A DNA stretch of 64,000 nucleotides. Origin: Flavobacterium pectinovorum. Its GTDB lineage: Bacteria > Bacteroidota > Bacteroidia > Flavobacteriales > Flavobacteriaceae. The stretch covers positions 94,901 through 158,900 of the forward strand of contig NZ_RCZH01000015.1 in assembly GCF_006438875.1 (NCBI RefSeq). Direction: 5' to 3'. The number at the start of each line of letters is the position of its first letter. Position 1 is the first letter of the stretch. The position numbers and the translations under genes were made by a program. Below, in pieces: positions 55,513 to 64,000 of this stretch. The notes beneath the pieces were generated by a model. It had not been told where the DNA came from. It saw only the letters and a list, made by a program, of their open reading frames with translations, and made no database searches.

Positions 55513-56436
55513 TTAAATAGGTCTTTTGTAAACCGTTACATCATCAACCCACATCATTACAGTTGTAAATAAGTTGATTTTATTAGGATCTATAAAATTA
55601 GAGTCTTTTGATCCAACATTTACATTTAAAGTAATCGCATGCTTTCCGAAATTATTCAAATTAAGATTCGATACACTACTATTAGTATAGGTTGAAACCG
55701 TTACATTGTCTACCTTTATCGTTACGGTTACTACATTATCCTTCATTTTCCAAAAGGATTCATACAAATGCCATCCGCTATTTCCGTTTATATCAAAATT
55801 ATTTGGGTAGTTTCTCTCAGCTGAATTTCCTAATAAGTTATTTCCGGCAGAAGTTCCATAAAAAATATTTGAAGTAAAACGGCTTGCATTTGGTGCAAAA
55901 GAATATCCTTCCATAATATCGATTTCTCCCTGCGTTGGCCAGGCATTTCCCTGTACCGACCAAAAAGCCGGCCACGCACCGTAAGTTTCCGTAAAAGACT
56001 TATACGTTCCGCCATCCATTGCTATTAATTTAATATTAGCCGAAAGCATATATTCCGTATTATTTTCTGGTTTGTATTGGTAATTAGAAGTAATAAAACC
56101 AGATTGATATTTGTACGTGCTTAATTTTGTTGTCTTGATTTCTAAACATTGCTTTCCATCTCGCCATTGTGTGGTTGGCACTGAACTGTAATAGTCGCAA
56201 TACCACGAATTATAATCCGCACGTTGTTCTTTTGTCCATTGTGACAGACTTGAGCCTACATCGAATGTATCTTCAAATTGTTTGACCCACGGCGCGCCGG
56301 CAACCTTGTTTGTACTGCCATTGCTAATTGCGGATGTGTTTGCCAATTGGTCTTCTGCTGCAGAAGGATTATCCGAGCAGGATGCAAATCCTAAAACACA
56401 CGTTAGTGTTAAGGAGAACAGACTAAATTTTTTCAT
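55513..56436 (-). CDS. GH16 beta-glucanase lipoprotein
   Basis: 307 residues. Lipobox FASC. The concanavalin-like jelly roll has the catalytic motif Glu171-Ile-Asp173-Ile-Met-Glu176 (nucleophile and acid/base) in QGEIDIMEGYSF. The Met insertion places it with the beta-bulge members (laminarinase, lichenase-like). It cuts beta-1,3 or beta-1,3-1,4 glucans, endo. It faces the GH10 gene and is probably part of the same PUL although on the other strand. Confidence 0.93.
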   Translation of the reverse strand: MKKFSLFSLTLTCVLGFASCSDNPSAAEDQLANTSAISNGSTNKVAGAPWVKQFEDTFDVGSSLSQWTKEQRADYNSWYCDYYSSVPTTQWRDGKQCLEIKTTKLSTYKYQSGFITSNYQYKPENNTEYMLSANIKLIAMDGGTYKSFTETYGAWPAFWSVQGNAWPTQGEIDIMEGYSFAPNASRFTSNIFYGTSAGNNLLGNSAERNYPNNFDINGNSGWHLYESFWKMKDNVVTVTIKVDNVTVSTYTNSSVSNLNLNNFGKHAITLNVNVGSKDSNFIDPNKINLFTTVMMWVDDVTVYKRPI

Positions 56437-56739
56437 AGTTTTTTGTGGTTAAATTTATAATTAGTAAAGTATTAATTCGGATTTATGATCATTCAAACTG
56501 TTTTCATTGTACAAAAGTGTTACTTACAAACAGATACTATTTCTAAAACTTCGTCTTCAAAAATTAGTGGTCAATAGCGGCTAACATCTTATAAAACAGC
56601 AAAAATCATTTTAATAAAAGTAGGTTTATATAGATAAAAAAAGTATCCCATTTGATGCAAAACATATCATAAATGATGTATGTGAGCATAAAATATTCAG
56701 AAAATTTTAAAATAGGAAGAAGACACGACAAATTGATAT

Positions 56740-57216
56740 GATCTAAGCAGATGCTAAACTCATTGAATCCATTAGTAAAGAATTGTCTTTTATTGAAGTC
56801 TGGTACGTCTGGCAGCAGAAAAGACTGGTTTAATTTTTGTGAATACAAAAACTTCCAATGAAGTTGGTGGTAATGAGGCTTGTTCCGCCGGAAAAGTGAC
56901 AATACAAATGAAAGAGCTGTAAAAAAACTACCCTAATATTAAAAATAATATCAACGAAGATATTGTAGGTTTTTATCATAAATTCGAAATCATACATCCT
57001 TTTCAAGATAGAAATGGTCGTGTTGGAGATTAATTGTTTTCGAGGAATATCCTGCAAACAATATTGTGCCATTCAGTATTGATGAACAGCTAAATTTTTT
57101 TTTTTAAAGAGTTTACATGAATTTAATATATAAAGGAATATTTGATAGATAACTGTCTGACGGCTCAGGATAATTACAAATCTATTCTCAATTATTTCAA
57201 GATAAGATATAAGTAA
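56740..57216 (+). pseudogene. Decayed Fic-domain (Fic/DOC family) gene
   Basis: Pieces of a Fic protein can be read in shifting frames: SGTSGSRKDWFN-CEYKN, then NEVGGNEACSAGKVTIQMKEL, a TAA at 56920, then FYHKFEIIHPFQDRNGRVG (the Fic active-site motif HPFx(D/G)xNGR, at 56995). A one-base deletion follows, then LIVFEEYPANNIVPFSIDEQ, and finally NCLTAQDNYKSILNYF before TAA at 57214. There are at least four lesions: frameshifts near 56795, 56860 and 57030, and the stop at 56920. Fic enzymes AMPylate proteins; this copy is dead. No gene was seen in 56437-56739. Confidence 0.8.
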
Positions 57217-57287
57217 AAAATAAAATGTTCTAATTTATTAAATTGTTTAATTGCCGCCAAACTTTTACAAAGCGGTGGTTATAACTC

Positions 57288-57633
57288 AATGTCATTAAGT
57301 TAAGCTTTTTTATACAATTATGACTAAAAAAAATCGCGCAAAGTCGCAAAGCCGCCAAGTTTACATACATTTTCTTTGCTCCCGAAGCCTCGGACTGCGA
57401 CTTTGCGCGAGATCTATTCGGCAAATTCCCGATCCCGAAACGTCGGGACGGGATAGATATTTCCTTAGCTTAATGACATTGAGCTGAAGCTGGAGGCTAG
57501 TCAAAAAACTTAACTTAATGACATTGAGCTCGGGTCTCCTCTGTCGAAATAACAAAATCTTTGCAATTTTGCTCTTTTACGAGAGATTTATTTGCTTCAC
57601 TATCAAGGATGTTTTCCTTAACTTAATGACATG
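57288..57633. repeat. Palindromic repeat cluster of the AATGTCATTAAGTTAAG family
   Basis: Copies: 57288-57304 forward; reverse complements at 57464-57480 (one mismatch), 57509-57525 (exact) and 57617-57633 (one mismatch). The interior holds an imperfect palindrome on CGCGCAAAGTCGC / GCGACTTTGCGCG and a hairpin GATCCCGAAACGTCGGGA. The segment GCTGAAGCTGGAGGCTAGTC (57483-57502) is shared with the cluster at 42.7 kb. Confidence 0.8.
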
Positions 57634-57822
57634 GAGCTATAACTCTTTGACCGAAATAATTTATGAATTGAATTATACCAAATTAAGCTATTTCTGTATA
57701 AAATATTATGACCTTTTTCATAGAAACAATCCAAAGATTTGGGGATATTATTTAATATAGATCAACTTCTATGAATGAAGGACTGATTTATTTTCTCACC
57801 TTTTTCCATTCTTACTTTTTAA

Positions 57823-57854
57823 TAAAAAAAAAGTGGGTATCGTTTGATACCCAC
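57823..57854 (-). terminator. Intrinsic terminator of the OmpA-PorP operon
   Basis: Read on the minus strand, GTGGGTATC (57854-57846) pairs with GATACCCAC (57841-57833) around a 4-base loop. A T-run follows. It lies 30 bp beyond the OmpA-type stop. Confidence 0.88.
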
Positions 57855-57884
57855 ACTATATATTCTTTTTGTAAACTAAACTGC

Positions 57885-59849
57885 TTACTTGTTATTAAAT
57901 GATGTTATAAATTCTGAACGTCTGTTTAACTGATGTTCTTTATCCGAACATTTTACACCATCTACACATTTGTTTAAAATCTCTGTTTCACCATAACCTT
58001 TACCTGTAACCCTGTTTGCTTTTATTCCTTTTTTAAGAAAGTAATCCATGGTACATTTTGCTCTTCTTTCAGAAAGTTTAAGATTATAATTATTATCACC
58101 CTGGCTGTCTGTATGTGATCTTATATCTACAGTTGAAGTAGGATAGTTTTTTAGAAACTTTACAATTTTATTTAATTCTTCTTGAGATTTCTTTTTTATT
58201 CTTGTCCCATTCAGATCAAAATAAATTGGTTTTAGATTAAGATCTTTTGTTAGGTCATGTCCGTTAACTACCGCATTCCCATTTTCGTCAACCAATTGGA
58301 TTGCATTAGGATCTACTGTAAGTCGTTTATCAATTAGTATATTCTTATCTCCTTTTTTTACTGTGATATGATCATTTTCAAATAGATACCCTTGTTTTTC
58401 ATACACAAAAGTATAATCACCCTGAGGTACTTTTACTATGTACTCTCCTGCTTCATCTGTAAAGAACTCATCAACTAATTTATTATTTTTGTCGTACACC
58501 TTAATTTTAACATTAGGCAAAGCCGCTCCTGTTTTATTATCGTATATTTTTCCTGCTACTGCAATTTCATTTACAATTTCCTTAATTGGCTCTAATTCTC
58601 TTACACTATAAATTTGATCGTCATTGCCTCTGTTTGAACTAAAGAAGCCTTTTTTTGTTTGAGAATCAATAACAAATCCAAAATCATCACTACCGGAATT
58701 CACAGGTTCTCCCACATTTACAATAGTATAATTGTTATCACTATTTTTGATTGCAGCAAATACATCCAAACCACCTAAACCTGATTGTCCATCTGATGCA
58801 AAATAAAATTCACCGGATTTAGTTATAAAAGGGAAAGTTTCTCTACCAATAGTGTTAATAGAGGCTCCCATGTTTTTAGGTTCTCCAAAAGAGCCATCCG
58901 TTTTTATTTCGACTTCATATAAATCTGTCTGCCCTAATGATCCGGGTCTGTCTGAAGCAAAAATTAAACTTTTTCCATCTGGTCTTAATGCCGGATGGGC
59001 ATTTGAGTATGAGTCGTTATTAATAGACAAATCTTCTATTTTATCCCAAGTATCATTTACAAGTGTAGCTCTGTATATTCTCAGGCGATTTGTTTTAGTA
59101 TCATCAGATCCCAATTTATTTCCTAAAAAATTGCTTCTTGTAAAATACATCTGCTTTCCGTCATTTGTTATTACCGGAGTTGACTGATGGTAAACTGAAT
59201 TTACTTTTCCTGGGAGTTTTTTAGGATTAACTAAGTCACCATCATCTGTAATTGTAGCTTCGTAAAGCTTATAATATGGCTTTCCTGTCCAGGCATCTTT
59301 GTACTTCTTAACTACGTTTGTATCACGTGCAGAAGTAAAAATCACTTGTTTTTCTTTATAATATGCCGTTCCGTAATCTGGCATTTTAGAATTTGCAGTT
59401 ACCAGTTTAATCGAATATCTGTTTGATTGTTTTTTTATATCGCTTAGATAATCTGTGCTTTCATTTATTGGTCCCTTGGCTAATTTACTGTTAAGCTGTT
59501 TTATAATTTTAGAAGCTTCATCGTAACGACCATCAGATTTTAACGATTGTGAATATCTAAACAACTGATCATTAGTAAAACTATAATTATCTTTTAGTTT
59601 TTCTACCTGACTATATGCTTTTAAAGCATTTTTATAATCTCCGTTAAAATAATAAGAATCTCCCAATTTTGCATATACTGCTGATGAATTGTACTCTTTT
59701 TCTATTAAAACATCGTATAAATTACCTGAGCTAAGAGAAGCGTACGCTTGCTGGTCGTATTCTTTTTCTGCTTTATTTATTAATTTGTTCTGCGAATAAG
59801 AATTATGCAGTCCAAATAAAACGATCCAAAGTAAAAAATATTTTTTCAT
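57885..59849 (-). CDS. OmpA-family protein with TPR-like, WD40-like and carboxypeptidase-like domains
   Basis: 654 residues from the ATG at 59849, whose signal peptide ends NSYSQ. Tetratricopeptide-like helices span about 20-130. PD40-type propeller strands span about 150-420 (QVIFTSARD, KSLIFASDRPG, GFFSSNRGND). A carboxypeptidase-regulatory-like domain follows (VAGKIYDNKTGAALPNVKI). The C-terminal OmpA domain binds peptidoglycan (IYFDLNGTRIKKKSQEEL, DIRSHTDSQGDNNYN, LSERRA). The same architecture occurs beside PorP/SprF genes in gliding Bacteroidota. It probably anchors a surface adhesin complex. Confidence 0.92.
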   Translation of the reverse strand: MKKYFLLWIVLFGLHNSYSQNKLINKAEKEYDQQAYASLSSGNLYDVLIEKEYNSSAVYAKLGDSYYFNGDYKNALKAYSQVEKLKDNYSFTNDQLFRYSQSLKSDGRYDEASKIIKQLNSKLAKGPINESTDYLSDIKKQSNRYSIKLVTANSKMPDYGTAYYKEKQVIFTSARDTNVVKKYKDAWTGKPYYKLYEATITDDGDLVNPKKLPGKVNSVYHQSTPVITNDGKQMYFTRSNFLGNKLGSDDTKTNRLRIYRATLVNDTWDKIEDLSINNDSYSNAHPALRPDGKSLIFASDRPGSLGQTDLYEVEIKTDGSFGEPKNMGASINTIGRETFPFITKSGEFYFASDGQSGLGGLDVFAAIKNSDNNYTIVNVGEPVNSGSDDFGFVIDSQTKKGFFSSNRGNDDQIYSVRELEPIKEIVNEIAVAGKIYDNKTGAALPNVKIKVYDKNNKLVDEFFTDEAGEYIVKVPQGDYTFVYEKQGYLFENDHITVKKGDKNILIDKRLTVDPNAIQLVDENGNAVVNGHDLTKDLNLKPIYFDLNGTRIKKKSQEELNKIVKFLKNYPTSTVDIRSHTDSQGDNNYNLKLSERRAKCTMDYFLKKGIKANRVTGKGYGETEILNKCVDGVKCSDKEHQLNRRSEFITSFNNK

Positions 59850-59870
59850 ATGTATTTTTGTAATCATTAA

Positions 59871-60788
59871 TTAAAAGAATCTTGGATTTATCATACGCTT
59901 TGCTGTCTTATCAAAAATATCAAACCTTAGAAAAAGTTCATGTGAACCTGAATTATATTTCCCTAAATGTGTTGTCTCATAATCATAAGCATAACCAACC
60001 TGAATACCATCCGAGATTTGAAAACCAGCCAAACCACTCACACTTGCATTTATACGATAAGCAGCACCTATGGTAAATCGGTCATTAATTAAGAAGTTTG
60101 CAGAAAGATCCACTGCTATTGGAGCTCCAACTACCAGTTTTGTCAAAACAGCAGGCTTGAATCTTAAGTAAGGATTAATGTCAAAAACATAACCAGCCAT
60201 AGCATAAATATGAGACTTATTTGTATAAATCGATGAGGCTACATCATCATAAAAATTAGTTTTCAATAATTTAGGAATAGACAAACCTACATACCAATCA
60301 TAGCTGTGTACATATATACCAGCCCCTACATTTGGTGAAAACTGAGATTCTTTTCCTGTTAGATAATTATCATTACCATCTTTTGTAAGTACCTTACCAT
60401 AATCTACAGAAAAATTGTCAAATCCTCCCGAAATACCAAAAGAGATTTTTGTATCGTTCCCTGCCAGGATGGTGTAAGCATAACTTACCATTAATCCGGT
60501 ATTATCTGTTGGACCAATCTTATCATTGACTACATTTAACCCAATACCATTTCCATGATAGCCTAACGGGCTTTGTAAAGAAAAGTTCATTGTTTTTGGT
60601 GCTCCGTCCAGACCAACCCACTGTGTTCTGTATAAGCCCATTGCACTTACTATTTCTCTTGATCCTGTATATGCCGGATTAAAAGTCATTGTATTGTACA
60701 TATATTGTGTGTATTGAGATTCTTGCTGAGCCGAAGCCTCAAAAATCCCCAAGAGCACAATTGTTATTATGTAAAAAAACTTTTTCAT
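59871..60788 (-). CDS. PorP/SprF-family outer-membrane protein
   Basis: 305 residues. The signal peptide ends EASAQ, followed by the family's QESQYTQYMYNTMTFNPAYTGSR. Amphipathic barrel strands follow, with a C-terminal segment GYAYDYETTHLGKYNSGSHELFLRFDI. SprF-type proteins help attach or secrete T9SS type B proteins, usually the product of the neighbouring gene. It lies 30 bp downstream of that gene and 21 bp upstream of the OmpA-type gene. Confidence 0.93.
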   Translation of the reverse strand: MKKFFYIITIVLLGIFEASAQQESQYTQYMYNTMTFNPAYTGSREIVSAMGLYRTQWVGLDGAPKTMNFSLQSPLGYHGNGIGLNVVNDKIGPTDNTGLMVSYAYTILAGNDTKISFGISGGFDNFSVDYGKVLTKDGNDNYLTGKESQFSPNVGAGIYVHSYDWYVGLSIPKLLKTNFYDDVASSIYTNKSHIYAMAGYVFDINPYLRFKPAVLTKLVVGAPIAVDLSANFLINDRFTIGAAYRINASVSGLAGFQISDGIQVGYAYDYETTHLGKYNSGSHELFLRFDIFDKTAKRMINPRFF

Positions 60789-60818
60789 GCGTTCTAAATA
60801 TTTTTATATTTTATATTA

Positions 60819-62222
60819 TTATTGATTATTGATATACAGGTATCCGGATTTTTCAACTCCTTTTACTCCGTTATTGTATTTCAATATGTAGAAATAGGTT
60901 CCCGTTGGAAGTTTTTCTCCTCTTTTTACAGTTACACGTCCATCGGAATATCCTCTAAACATTACATCATTCTCGTTATATGATTTAGCATCATATACTT
61001 TTACGCCCCAACGGTTGTATATTTCAACTTCATTATCAGGATATTTATGAATTCCCTCGATAAGGAAACTATCGTTAAGACCATCTCCGTTTGGTGAAAT
61101 CGCATTATAAACAATAACACCTGTTGGATCGACTATCTTTTTCTTAACAATTGCCAATGCAAACATCCCATACCCGCTAACTGGTGATGTTACCAATTTT
61201 GTATAATTAGCCTCTTTACTTGCATCTGAATCGCGTTCACCTGTAACTCCTCCTTCGTAGACCCATTTAAAGAATCTTTCATCCCAACGCACGATAGCTA
61301 CTTCTTTATCTTCTTCCGGTTCAAGAAAAGCTGCCGGTGTAGTTTTTGAATCCAAAGTAAGCGTTAAAACAATCTTTTCAGTTCCCTGGTCCTGTATTAC
61401 ATTCCAATATTCTACATCATCAATAGCCTCAATAATGACATCTCTTCTACTAATATCACGCATTGGAAAACCTCTTGAATTATAAAAATACTGTGCTGTA
61501 TAGGCTTTGTCCTCATTAGAATTGGAAGCATCATGATAAGATGGTCTAAAATAAAGACCGGTACCTACCGGAAACTCAAATTTACTATTCCCTTTTTTCT
61601 GAACTTTACCGTCAACAAAACTAAAATCACTGGCATACTCATGGGTAGCATTTTCATTAAATACAACCAAACTTGATTCACCAGCCTGAACAATCCCGGT
61701 TAAAAACTCAGCCTTTCCATCAAAAGCGAAAACGGCATCGTTCATTCCGAAAGCAAAAGAAACCGGTTCAGAGTCGTTATCAAAAATCACATCCTGAAAA
61801 GAGGTAATTATATTTGATTTACTACTAAGCGTTTGTTGCATACTTCCTATAAAAAAGGTTTTCCCCTTACTTGAACCACTATGATTGACTTTACCATAGT
61901 TATTCCAGTTTTTTAGGATATAAAGGTCTCCATCGTTTTTAAAACTTCCTGAAGCCTGATTTGTATAATCTTCAAAAGCATGCATATTTGCACCTTCTTT
62001 TACCTCTATTATTCCGTTATTAATAAAACTCAAACGAGTGGAAAGAGTGTCACCTTTCACAATCAGAGTGTCACCTTTCACAGTCATAATATCTTCATTA
62101 ACAATTACTTCCTGCGCCTGTCCTTTTTGACAAGCTAATAAAACAAACATAAGGCCTAAAATACCTCCAGGATATTTAGCTAACGAAAACCTCGTCACTT
62201 TATATGAGTCATTTTTTTTCAT
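60819..62222 (-). CDS. T9SS type B secreted protein (gliding-motility C-terminal domain)
   Basis: 467 residues from the ATG at 62222; the frame from 62270 gives an implausible N terminus. The signal segment is ILGLMFVLLACQKGQAQ. The middle is beta-rich and unrecognised. The last 90 residues are the gliding C-terminal domain: ISPNGDGLNDSF, EVEIYNRWGVKVYDAK, PTGTYFYILKYNNG, GYLYI. This domain sends proteins through type IX secretion with a PorP/SprF helper. First gene of a three-gene operon. Confidence 0.92.
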   Translation of the reverse strand: MKKNDSYKVTRFSLAKYPGGILGLMFVLLACQKGQAQEVIVNEDIMTVKGDTLIVKGDTLSTRLSFINNGIIEVKEGANMHAFEDYTNQASGSFKNDGDLYILKNWNNYGKVNHSGSSKGKTFFIGSMQQTLSSKSNIITSFQDVIFDNDSEPVSFAFGMNDAVFAFDGKAEFLTGIVQAGESSLVVFNENATHEYASDFSFVDGKVQKKGNSKFEFPVGTGLYFRPSYHDASNSNEDKAYTAQYFYNSRGFPMRDISRRDVIIEAIDDVEYWNVIQDQGTEKIVLTLTLDSKTTPAAFLEPEEDKEVAIVRWDERFFKWVYEGGVTGERDSDASKEANYTKLVTSPVSGYGMFALAIVKKKIVDPTGVIVYNAISPNGDGLNDSFLIEGIHKYPDNEVEIYNRWGVKVYDAKSYNENDVMFRGYSDGRVTVKRGEKLPTGTYFYILKYNNGVKGVEKSGYLYINNQ

Positions 62223-62243
62223 ACACTTATTTATATTATTACA

Positions 62244-62272
62244 CAAATTACATTTTAAATTATTGCACAAAA
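62244..62272 (-). promoter_or_regulatory. Candidate promoter of the T9SS protein-PorP-OmpA operon
   Basis: On the minus strand TTTTG (62272-62268) and TAATTTG (62250-62244) resemble the Bacteroidota -33/-7 elements, 17 bp apart, 22 bp before the ATG. Confidence 0.35.
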
Positions 62273-62370
62273 TTAGAACCTTACTGAAGTCGTATTGCCT
62301 CTTAAAAGTTATTAGTGTGTCACAATAAGGCGAAATGTAAATTGTAATTATGAACTGAAATCACATAAAA

Positions 62371-62394
62371 AAGAGGAGGTGCTAACCTCCTCTT
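62371..62394. terminator. Hairpin AAGAGGAGGT-gcta-ACCTCCTCTT with flanking A/T tracts
   Basis: A perfect 10-bp stem with a 4-base loop and T-tracts on both strands, hence a good bidirectional terminator. Another perfect hairpin, TAACACACTG-aaaaa-CAGTGTGTTA, lies at 62486-62510. No gene was seen in 62223-62677. Confidence 0.7.
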
Positions 62395-62620
62395 AAAAAA
62401 AACTTAAATAATTTGTTATCTACTGAAAGTTCATTATAAAAAAATATATGCAAATACTTTGTAATCCAACACCTTTTACAGCTAATAACACACTGAAAAA
62501 CAGTGTGTTAATTAATAAAAAAGTAGCTCAATAAAAACAATCTTAAAAACTAATTTATCAAAAAGTGTAAAGTCCAGATTTATAAGTGAAGCAGATAATT
62601 TCATATTTCTGAAACAAAAA

Positions 62621-62645
62621 AATGGAGAGATTTCACCTCTCCATT
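62621..62645 (-). terminator. Intrinsic terminator of the collagen-like gene
   Basis: On the minus strand AATGGAGAG (62645-62637) pairs with CTCTCCATT (62629-62621), followed by a T-rich run. It starts 32 bp after the stop. Confidence 0.75.
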
Positions 62646-62677
62646 TTATTATTTATCATTCAAAGAACAAATATTTA

Positions 62678-64000
62678 CTAGAATCTAGAAAGTACTTGCC
62701 ATTTTACTGATGGGGTAACCGTTTCTAATATTAGTTGAAAAGTATTTGACTGACCTATAAGAACACTAACCTCTGTGTCATCAATTGTCGCTCCGTTTGG
62801 CGCAGTCACATATACTCTTGCATCATCATTAGTATCTACTCTCTTGAAAGAGAATACTTTACCGATCGAAGAAGCGTCTAATCCTACTGTAGGAAGTGAT
62901 ATTGATATTTTTCCTGTTTTACCAGCAGCATCTATTAATACGACATTCTCAGTTACAGCAATAACTCCGTTATCAGAAATTCTTGTAATTTTCAAGATAT
63001 TAGGTGTCTGCCAAACAGCTGCTCCTTTAGTATTTGCAGCCAAAACCTGACCTTCAACACCACCCTTAATTTCGATGCTTACGTCAGAGAACAATGCGTT
63101 AGCACCACCTTCTACTTTAATAACACTATCTGTATCAGAAGAAAAAGTTCCAACATTCTTCGCAGCATTTGCAGCATTGATCTTAACCCAGTCAGCTGAA
63201 CCTTGAGCCCATGCGTCATCACGTCCTTTAACTGTATTTGCTGATCCAACATAAGCATAGATATTACCCTGTGCATCTTTTATAATAGCATCAAGTGTAG
63301 TAATTGATCCTGATGCTCCCGGATTACCTGGTGTTCCAGGTTCTCCAACAACTCCCGGAATTCCTGCTGCTCCGTTTAGACCGTTGATCTTAACCCAGTC
63401 AGCTGAACCTTGAGCCCATGCGTCATCACGTCCTTTAACTGTATTTGCTGATCCAACATAAGCATAGATATTACCTTGTGCATCTTTTATAATAGCATCA
63501 AGTGTAGTAATTGATCCTGATGCTCCAGGATTCCCTGGTGTTCCAGGCGTACCGTTAACTCCCGGAATTCCTGCTGCTCCGTTTAGACCATTGATCTTAA
63601 CCCAGTCAGCTGAACCTTGAGCCCATGCGTCATCACGTCCTTTAACTGTATTTGCTGATCCAACATAAGCATAGATATTACCCTGTGCATCTTTTATAAT
63701 AGCATCAAGTGTAGTAATTGATCCTGATGCTCCCGGATTACCTGGTGTTCCAGGCGTACCGTTAACTCCCGGAATTCCTGCTGCTCCGTTTAGACCGTTG
63801 ATCTTAACCCAGTCAGTTGAACCTTGAGCCCATGCATCATCACGTCCTTTAACTGTATTTGCTGATCCAACATAAGCATAGATATTACCCTGTGCATCTT
63901 TTATAATGGCATCAAGTGTAGTAATTGATCCTGATGCTCCCGGATTACCCGGTGTCCCAGGCGTACCGTTAACTCCCGGAATTCCGTCGATACCAGTTTT
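62678..64000 (-). CDS. Collagen-like repeat surface protein, C-terminal part (gene runs off the window)
   Basis: The minus strand is open from the window edge to the TAA near 62678, 440 codons, with no start inside. The upstream part is a 69-residue repeat. Each contains eight Gly-X-Y triplets (GLNGAAGIPGVNGTPGTPG), then SITTLDAIIKDAQGNIYAYV, then GRDDAWAQGSADWVKI. The last 160 residues are non-repetitive and beta-rich (GISLPTV-like, VFSFKRVDTNDDARVYV), ending WQVLSRF. A short frame starting at 63094 is only part of this gene. Probably an exported fibrous surface protein; no T9SS domain was recognised in the visible part. Confidence 0.85.
   Translation of the reverse strand, partial: KTGIDGIPGVNGTPGTPGNPGASGSITTLDAIIKDAQGNIYAYVGSANTVKGRDDAWAQGSTDWVKINGLNGAAGIPGVNGTPGTPGNPGASGSITTLDAIIKDAQGNIYAYVGSANTVKGRDDAWAQGSADWVKINGLNGAAGIPGVNGTPGTPGNPGASGSITTLDAIIKDAQGNIYAYVGSANTVKGRDDAWAQGSADWVKINGLNGAAGIPGVVGEPGTPGNPGASGSITTLDAIIKDAQGNIYAYVGSANTVKGRDDAWAQGSADWVKINAANAAKNVGTFSSDTDSVIKVEGGANALFSDVSIEIKGGVEGQVLAANTKGAAVWQTPNILKITRISDNGVIAVTENVVLIDAAGKTGKISISLPTVGLDASSIGKVFSFKRVDTNDDARVYVTAPNGATIDDTEVSVLIGQSNTFQLILETVTPSVKWQVLSRF
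63181..64000 (-). repeat. Tandem 207-bp repeats in the collagen-like gene
   Basis: The anchor TCTTAACCC recurs at 63181, 63388, 63595 and 63802, an exact 207-bp period. Units are nearly identical in DNA, differing by a few bases. The array continues beyond the window. Confidence 0.92.

Noticed and set aside
56606..57072. Minus-strand short frames in the Fic region
   Set aside because: Opposite the readable Fic remnants; Fic identity is on the plus strand.
57230..57760. Short frames within the palindromic repeat cluster
   Set aside because: They arise from repeat sequence and read in both directions with no protein features.

Overview
The window looks like the chromosome of a gliding, polysaccharide-degrading Bacteroidota, most likely Flavobacterium or a close relative. 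The evidence is low GC, a SusC/SusD pair, a 1,383-residue hybrid two-component sensor, a PorP/SprF protein with a type B gliding-motility (T9SS) C-terminal domain protein, many AraC regulators, and TTTG / TAnnTTTG-like promoters with little Shine-Dalgarno signal.

Layout. 1-2,528: the 5' part of a TolC gene, an AraC regulator and an ArsR-type regulator. 2,912-10,386: a tightly packed operon of six genes. It encodes a VioB-type ferritin-like protein, a cysteine-rich protein, an MNIO (DUF692) enzyme, a DUF2063-type MNIO partner, an L-amino-acid-oxidase-like flavoenzyme and a thiamine-diphosphate enzyme with altered catalytic residues. It ends at a strong terminator and is the best candidate here for an undescribed system. 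10,744-13,008: katG. 13,742-17,445: an AraC regulator, a small membrane protein, a GliT-like CxxC flavoprotein, a methyltransferase and a divergent SDR; a shared 21-bp-spaced direct repeat suggests one regulon. 17,546-17,600: what looks like the 3' end of a tRNA plus a terminator. 17,703-21,601: a lone MreB paralogue and a periplasmic sulfatase. 21,856-31,908: five signalling genes on one strand, including a 2,123-residue soluble kinase with about 12 tandem 92-residue HAMP units. 32,508-39,376: an ABC/HlyD/TolC exporter, a DUF2141 protein, an outer-membrane barrel and an AraC regulator, interrupted by a large CAGT/ACTG inverted repeat. 39,837-56,436: a polysaccharide utilization locus (GH3, hybrid sensor, SusC, SusD, surface glycan-binding protein, GH10, GH16), probably for a beta-glucan or xylan. 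56,740-57,216: a decayed Fic-domain gene. 57,885-64,000: an OmpA-type protein, a PorP/SprF protein, a T9SS type B protein, and the 3' part of a collagen-like repeat protein that runs off the window.

Intergenic DNA carries several palindromic repeat families. One has 17-bp ends reading AATGTCATTAAGTTAAG and occurs as nested palindromes at 42.2-42.7 kb and 57.3-57.6 kb. A second, about 100 bp per unit, occurs once before the GH10 gene and four times in tandem after it. A third is the CAGT/ACTG element at 36.8 kb. No rRNA genes, intact tRNAs, CRISPR arrays or intact transposases were seen.

How the genes may work together. In the MNIO operon the oxidase would make a 2-oxo or imino acid that the VioB-like and ThDP proteins could process, while the MNIO and its partner would modify the cysteine-rich protein; the link between the two halves is inference. 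In the PUL the hybrid sensor would switch on SusC/D, the binding protein binds glycan, GH10/GH16 cut it at the surface, and GH3 finishes the oligosaccharides.
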